A stretch of DNA of 64,000 nt from Paulownia fortunei. Its lineage: Eukaryota > Streptophyta > Magnoliopsida > Lamiales > Paulowniaceae. Positions 58,360-64,000 of this stretch are shown here, one piece after another. Both the position numbers and the translations under genes were made by a program. Position 1 is the first letter of the stretch; every line of letters begins with the position of its first letter. The DNA lies in contig CM033110.1 of assembly GCA_019321725.1 (NCBI GenBank), forward strand, positions 8,487,278-8,551,277, in the 5' to 3' direction. The notes under the pieces were generated by a model. The model saw nothing but the letters and a program-made list of their open reading frames with translations. It ran no database searches and had not been told where the DNA came from.

Positions 58360-58620
58360 AAGCCAAACTCAAGCATTTCGAGCTCGAAAAATTTATTAAG
58401 TCGAGCTCGAGCCTAATAGTATTTGGCTCGTTAGCTCGCAAGCCTATTTGTTTATATGCTCGTGAGCCTGCTTGTTTATATACTTGTGAGCTTGTTCACG
58501 AGCTTGAGTTCAAGCTCGACTCGTTTATATACTCACAAACTTATTCACGAGTCTGACTCGTTTGATAAGTTCACAAACATGTTCGTGAGCGATTCATTTA
58601 GAAATTCAATAATAGACTCG
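58360..58620. repeat. GAGCTCG/CTCGTGAGC-rich dispersed repeat
   Basis: Repeated words such as TCGAGCTCGAGC, GCTCGTGAGC and GTTCACGAGC, with TTTATATACT spacers, mark the subterminal part of a dispersed plant repeat related to the piece at 1-54. Termini are not resolved. Confidence 0.6.
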
Positions 58621-58758
58621 ATAAAATTATAAAAATTATAAACACAAAGTTTTCTAATGGAATTAAATAGAACACCTTTGAAGAAAAGGTGAAAACTCAC
58701 ATCACTGAGCCAACTATATTTTTGTATAATCAAGCATATTAAAATATTCTTACAATAC

Positions 58759-59255
58759 AAATCTTAAAATGGTATATTTAGAATAATTAATTAAATAATT
58801 ATATATAACCAAGATAATTCATAAAATAAGAATACAAATTTAGAATAATATATAAATTTGGCTAATCAAATAAAACCAACTCTTAGTATGATTTATGAAA
58901 TATCTAGAGTATGACCTACTTAAAATTAATAAATTTTGTACATTTAAAAAATTTAAAAGTAAGAATATAAATAGAGAATAATAAATGTAGATTAATCAAC
59001 ACAAATCTCATAATGGTATATTTAGAATAATTAATTAACTAATTATATATAACCAAGATAATTCATAAAATAAGAATATAAATTTAGAATAATTAATAAA
59101 ATTAGGCTAATCAAATAAAACCATCTCTTAGTATGATTTAGGAAACATCTAGAGTATGACTTACTTGAAATTAATAAATTTTTCTATATTTAAAATATTT
59201 AAAATATTTAAAAATAAGAATATAAATAGAGAATAATAATTTTAGATTAATCAAC
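58759..59255. repeat. 244-bp tandem duplication, AT-rich
   Basis: Two copies in direct orientation start AAATCT(T/C)A(A/T)AATGGTATATTTAG, with GGTATA at 58771 and 59015. They stay aligned through ATCTAGAGTATGAC and AATAGAGAATAATA words. Confidence 0.85.
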
Positions 59256-59933
59256 TTAGTTCAATGAATAACATTTAATAATATACTATAGAACCATCGA
59301 TTTAGAATAATTAAATAAAAAATAAAAGTCAAACTTAAGATAATAAATAAAATTAAGATAAAATAAGAAAAAATATAAAATAATAAAATTAGAACTAATC
59401 AAATATCATACTTTAAGATAATACATTTAGATTAAAATTAGTTAGAAGATTAGATAGTTGTTTCATTTTAAAATTTAAACAATATAAAAATATAAATATA
59501 TAATAATATACTTAGTCTAATCAACTAAAATTCAATTCTAAATCATAGGATGATAAACTATAATAATAAAGTAAAATTTTAAATATTAATTATATTTAAA
59601 ATAATTCATAAACTAAGACCTTCAATTAATAATAATAAGAGTAGATTAAAATATAAAATAAATAATTAAATTTCAACTTAAGATAATTCAATAAAATAAG
59701 ATTAATTTAGAATTATAAGTTCATTTTAATTTAACAAAATATACCTGTCTCCGAATTCATATCATTCAATGATATTTTTTCAATCTTTTTTGTATTATAT
59801 CCGAATAAAATTCGAATCATGAATTATTATAAATGTCGAATAATACCCGCACACATTTTTTTTACTATGCTCTTAAGGGGTGATTAGTATATAAAAATAA
59901 AATTATATGGGAATATAATGAATTTAGGAATGC
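59256..59933. other. AT-rich stretch before LTR
   Basis: Only short AT-rich words (AATAATAAAATTAGA type) are seen, probably the rest of the repeat that holds the 244-bp duplication. Confidence 0.4.
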
Positions 59934-62138
59934 TGTAATAGTCAAGCCTCACGTTACTCACTTGGCCAATATGATTTATGCATTATGTGCTAATTTTATA
60001 TGCTACTTACATTTATATTGACATTGCATAATTTATTTTATTTTATACGACATTCTTAAATATTAAACTTAATTTGAAGCTCTTGCACTGTATTAGTTAT
60101 TGAATTTTCTAATCTAAGTAGTTGATTTTATATTGAAATAAGAAGAAAATGAGGTTGATCAATATTGAATATAGATGAGATATATAGATTATAATTTTGG
60201 AAATGTTAAAAGTGTTACTAGTAAACTTATACGGTTTAATTCGATTTCATCCAGGTATTTCAAAAGTATATATGGGTAAATTGCATATTTGGGACATTGA
60301 ACATAAGATACTATGATTGAAAGGTCATATTACAATATTCATTTATGTATAAGATTATATAATTTTTAGTATGGATAATTATTCAAGAATCAGGTGATAA
60401 TCGGGTAAGAAATTAAATGAACGGCTAGAAAATTAGTTTATGAATTATCTGTGAAATCTTGTATAGTTAATAAGATGCAATAAAATTAGCTTATTAAATT
60501 AAAATAGGATGCAATAAAATTAATGTATAGTAAGATACATCTAATCTAGGCTTGAAAGATGAGTAAAAGGTCAGATTTATATAACAACTTGACACCTCAT
60601 GCTTGTTACCAAGCTTAAGCAAGTACCTCAAGCGCCACCTCAAGATTTCCTTCACCCTTAAGCCACAATCAGACCCTCATTTCAGCCATTTTCAGCTTCC
60701 AAATACAAACCTTAAGGTCTCCAAGTACTCCAAATTGATTCCAAGTTGAAATAAAAGCAAGAAAAGCAAATGAGAAGTGATTACCATCAAATTTAACCAT
60801 AAAATGTGCATAAGTAACACTTACCTAAGGTTTTGCCTTTAGTTTTCAGATTATTCTGAATGGGTTTATTGTGTATTAAGTTTTCAATATCTCTTATACA
60901 AGTGTTAGAAAGTTTTTAGTTAGACTTTAGTACACAAAGAAAGGGTTTTTGATGACAAATACTTAATAGGAAATACTTGTGACCGAAATTGTCACCTTGC
61001 TTTTTTCTTGTGTTTTAGACTTCAAAAGTGTATATTATGTTGAATAAAACCTATACATATCATCATATACATGTTCATATATGAGTTAAGAGTATTTGAA
61101 TAAATTTTCATTGGTTAGAAATTGAAATAGGGCATGATATTGAAAAGATGCTCAAAACTGTCACCATTAAATTTCAGATCCTGTCCTGTGTGAAGGGGAC
61201 AGGTTTTATAGCATTCAATCCATTAGTTTTGGCAAGACTATAACCTGGTTGTCTCTGTGTATATGTTATCTAAGTGTGGTAAAAAATCTGGGAGTGATTG
61301 AATATATGTAAGGGTGCCAAAATCATTAATAAAGTGAGCAAAACTGTCTTAGTAAGAAAAATCTATTTCAGTATGCTATGAAGGGAGCTGAACTTGGAAA
61401 GCTATATCCATGAGTTTTAGTTATTCTATGATATGGGTACATTTTTTTTGATGTTATCTAAGTGTGATAAAAATTGGGGAGTGAATGAATATGTCTATGG
61501 GTGTCAAAATCATCATACAAATTAATGTAACAATAAACAAATGTGAATTTGTGAATCTGTCCCATTTGATTCACTAACATGTTCCAACATAGATGTGGTG
61601 TATTTAATCCATAATATTTAGGGGGATGGTATAAGAGTTATAATTCATCAATTAAATGAGGTTAGTATAGATTTAAGATATGAAACAAAGGTGCGTAGAA
61701 GGTTGTATTCAGTTATAGTTTGTAGGTGGTAAGGTTGCTTAGTTAAATTGAGATTCAAGATCTTTATACTACATTAGGTATAATGAACTTGTTAATTGAG
61801 GATGGTTATCTTATATTTTTATAGATTGTTTCACATCTAGGGTTGGGGAGTAATACTTAAAAAACCTAAAAGTAACACACAATCGATTAAAGATAAGTAA
61901 AGATTCATTTGCAACTACAATGCATAAACATAGTAAATGTATGATTTATATGTAATATCATAGATCATATATGCATGGTAGAGGGCACTTATTATTGTCA
62001 TTCATATCCATTGAGCATACATACATGGGCATTGGCACGTGCATACATTATATATGAGTATTGTGATAAATCTTGCATTACACGGTATGATTCTAAGAAA
62101 TAAAAATATTTTTGCTGACTGCTACTAGTGCACCGAAG

Positions 62139-62229
62139 CATGCATGGATTTGCATAGTTGTATGCATGGATTTGCAAGTTCGCATGTATGGATTTGCATA
62201 CTTACAAGTATGCATGAATTTTCATGCTT
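62139..62229 (+). repeat. ATGGATTTGCA sub-repeats in LTR
   Basis: Four copies of ATG(G/A)ATTT(G/T)CA are spaced about 22-25 bases apart, matching 19483-19570. Confidence 0.7.
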
Positions 62230-62858
62230 ATATGATTATTGTTCATTGGATTATGGTGGTGTGCAGAGCTCTTCTTCGGTGCATGGGATAGTAGCATTGG
62301 TCAGGGGCCCAAGAAAGAAATGATTTTGAGAGAAATATTTTAATGCATGGAATTACATTGTGGCATATCATTTTGAGATGCATGACTTGATATTGTGGAT
62401 TATTCTTTGACATAAATAATGTTTACTTGTTGAGCATTAACTCATATAGTTTATGCATTGTAGGTGAGTTTGGTGATATTTGATACCATAGACGTACTGG
62501 GCAAGCCGTTGGGGTTCCTATAGGTTTTGAGGATCAGCGTACATGAATGATGACCTGTTGGATTATGTTGTAGGCATATTCTAATTTTTACAATCATTAT
62601 TATTGTGTAAATTATTGTCTATATATAAAGGGTTACAAAATGAAAAATATCCCTACTTCTTCTGAACGTATGGGCTATTATTTTGATTTTTGAATTTATC
62701 GTATTATAACTTTGGGATGTCGTGTCCTATATAACTCTTAAAATTTGATAGTAAATAAGTTTAAAAATAGCATAATTGTGATGGGTGTTCTGTTTTTTAT
62801 ATAAATGGTGATTATGTGAGAAAATACTTTTACTGTTTTTCAAGTGCTACATACAAAT

Positions 62859-62886
62859 ATATATATATATATACACACACACATGC
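62859..62886. repeat. Microsatellite (AT)n(AC)n
   Basis: A short run of AT dinucleotides passes into AC dinucleotides. Confidence 0.8.
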
Positions 62887-62958
62887 ACACATATGTACTA
62901 TATTGTCAAAAATTTTGTTATATCAATAACTATATTTAATGGTGGGGTTGTTACAGAG

Positions 62959-62970
62959 TGGTATCAGAGC
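62959..62970 (+). promoter_or_regulatory. Primer binding site, initiator-Met tRNA
   Basis: TGGTATCAGAGC lies three bases after the LTR end, identical to the site at 20221-20232. Confidence 0.92.
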
Positions 62971-64000
62971 CCGATTTGAAGTTTTGTACATGATCTTTGA
63001 AACTGGTGGAGCACAACCATGCCAGTAAGTTTTATTTGTTGTATAATTTATTTTTTATTTCATGAATAATATTGGTCATGTGTTTTAAATTTTGTATAAA
63101 ATAATGTTGAGGCAGACTCATCAGTAATAAGAGGTAAAAAATTTATATTTGGTGTTCTATCTTTGGAGCTATATATTCTCTATTATCTACTAAGTATGTA
63201 ATAAGACTAGATAGGATACTTAATACATATATATATATATATATGAGTTCAGTTACAATATTTTAATTCCTTCTGGAAGTTCAAGATCAACTAATTAGAT
63301 TTCAAGAGTTCTAGGTTAATTTTGTTATATTGGCTAGGATTATGATATAACATTTTGGTGTTGATTGATTTATTGAGAATTATACATTGTAGATTATTTC
63401 ATGATTATTAAGACTTTTAAATTCTAGGTGATAAAATTTAGAAATTTTATGGATACCTTAGTAGGAAAATGTTTACTATTTGCAAAAAATAAAGAAGATT
63501 GTCAAATTATAACTTTCTATAGTTACTGTGAAAAAGTAGTAAGAAAAAGTTATTATCGATTTTTGGGTTGTGTTAGAATTTTTAGAAATGACCAAGTCCA
63601 CTAAAAATCTATTTGTGTGATCTTAGATCTCTTAATACATGATGAAAAGAAGTTTTCAACTATGTTATTAACTAACCAATTGATTTTATCTTGGATACAG
63701 TTGTAAGAACAAATCCAATCTGTCTTTTAGTTTATCATATACACCTATTAGAATTCGATGAACCTTAAGTGATATTGTTATAATGTTGGGCAATGCATTA
63801 ATATCTAGTGATTCTCCTTAACAAGCTCCACTTCATATTCACCTAGAAGAAAGATGAATCTTGAGGTTATGTATTTTTTATTACAACTGAATTGAGTAAC
63901 AATTTGTAATACAGATTTTCATATTAAGGTTTATTTGATAAATTAAGATGAGCTACTGAGGGGTCAAGTGAGGATGGTCCACTCAACTGTATCAATCCGT
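62971..64000 (+). other. Leader / internal region without recognised ORF
   Basis: No gag motif is visible to the window edge. A short ATGCCA|GTAAGT at 63019-63030 looks like a start codon followed at once by a splice-donor consensus. An (AT)n run lies at about 63226-63244. Confidence 0.4.

Larger units (their letters stand above)
59934..62955 (+). repeat. 5' LTR of right-edge Ty3/gypsy element
   Basis: It aligns to 17320-20203 over nearly its whole length, with scattered differences. Shared landmarks are CATTTCAGCCATTTTCA, ATGGATTTGCAT sub-repeats and GGTCAGGGGCCCAAGAAAG. The (AT)/(AC) run at 62859-62886 is not in the solo LTR. Confidence 0.87.
59934..64000 (+). mobile_element. 5' part of a Ty3/gypsy element running off the window
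   Basis: The LTR is 59934-62955 (TGTAATAGTCAAGCC ... GGTTGTTACA), followed by an initiator-Met primer site at 62959-62970 and at least 1 kb of leader without a clear ORF. The LTR matches the solo LTR at 17320-20203. Long LTR and Met primer suggest the same chromovirus branch. Coding parts must lie to the right. Confidence 0.85.

Noticed and set aside
62859..62886. (AT)n(AC)n and the (AT)n run near 63226 as functional signals
   Set aside because: Ordinary microsatellites.

Overview
This window is plant nuclear DNA, most likely from a eudicot (inference). It is AT-rich, full of nested LTR retrotransposons with tRNA-type primer sites (initiator-Met, Asp), and carries a LINE, a MULE, hAT-type elements and an intron-containing plant-type ATG5 relic. 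I find no intact protein-coding gene. Every recognisable coding stretch is a retroelement or transposon remnant with stops and frameshifts, except ATG5, which is itself a pseudogene. A 100-N assembly gap lies at 12906-13005.

Layout, left half. 1-54: end of a hAT-like repeat. 166-3899 (minus): four exons of a decayed ATG5 (autophagy) gene, with exon 2 split by a 1.0-kb hAT-type non-autonomous element (2301-3319, 8-bp target duplication). That element carries a tRNA-Ile(AAT)-derived, A-tailed insert. 4265-6972: Ty1/copia LTR pieces, two of them in opposite orientation. 8221-12905: non-coding repeat-derived DNA with degenerate short-period arrays. 13928-33497: an Athila-like Ty3/gypsy element whose 5' LTR is split by a chromodomain Ty3/gypsy element (14954-24563). 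The 5' LTR of that second element is in turn split by a solo LTR (17320-20203, TSD agggg). The order of insertion is therefore readable: Athila-like first, chromovirus second, solo LTR third.

Layout, right half. 34640-37022: a copia remnant (plus) with two LTR pieces forming a large inverted repeat. 37023-38710: a MULE transposase pseudogene. 39934-47300: a SIRE-like copia element (minus) with an extra 3' ORF and a recurring palindromic decamer. 48240-49735: a truncated LINE. 49730-51300: LTRs, including a Tat-type LTR with a likely primer site and a short-period array. 51695-54616: a second copia remnant (minus). 54617-55687: a second copy of the hAT-type element with the same tRNA-derived insert, inverted. 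55800-56450: a copia LTR piece. 58205-58350: an unidentified GC-rich block. 58360-59255: a GAGCTCG-rich repeat and a 244-bp tandem duplication. 59934-64000: the 5' LTR, primer site and leader of a Ty3/gypsy element that runs off the right edge and is related to the solo LTR at 17320.

The genes do not form a pathway; the window is a record of successive insertions. The observations most worth a second look are the ATG5 pseudogene with several lesions, the tRNA-Ile/A-tail cassette shared by two hAT copies, the TGTTGCAACA-type palindromes dispersed through the SIRE-like element, and the higher-order palindromic array at 9270-9910.
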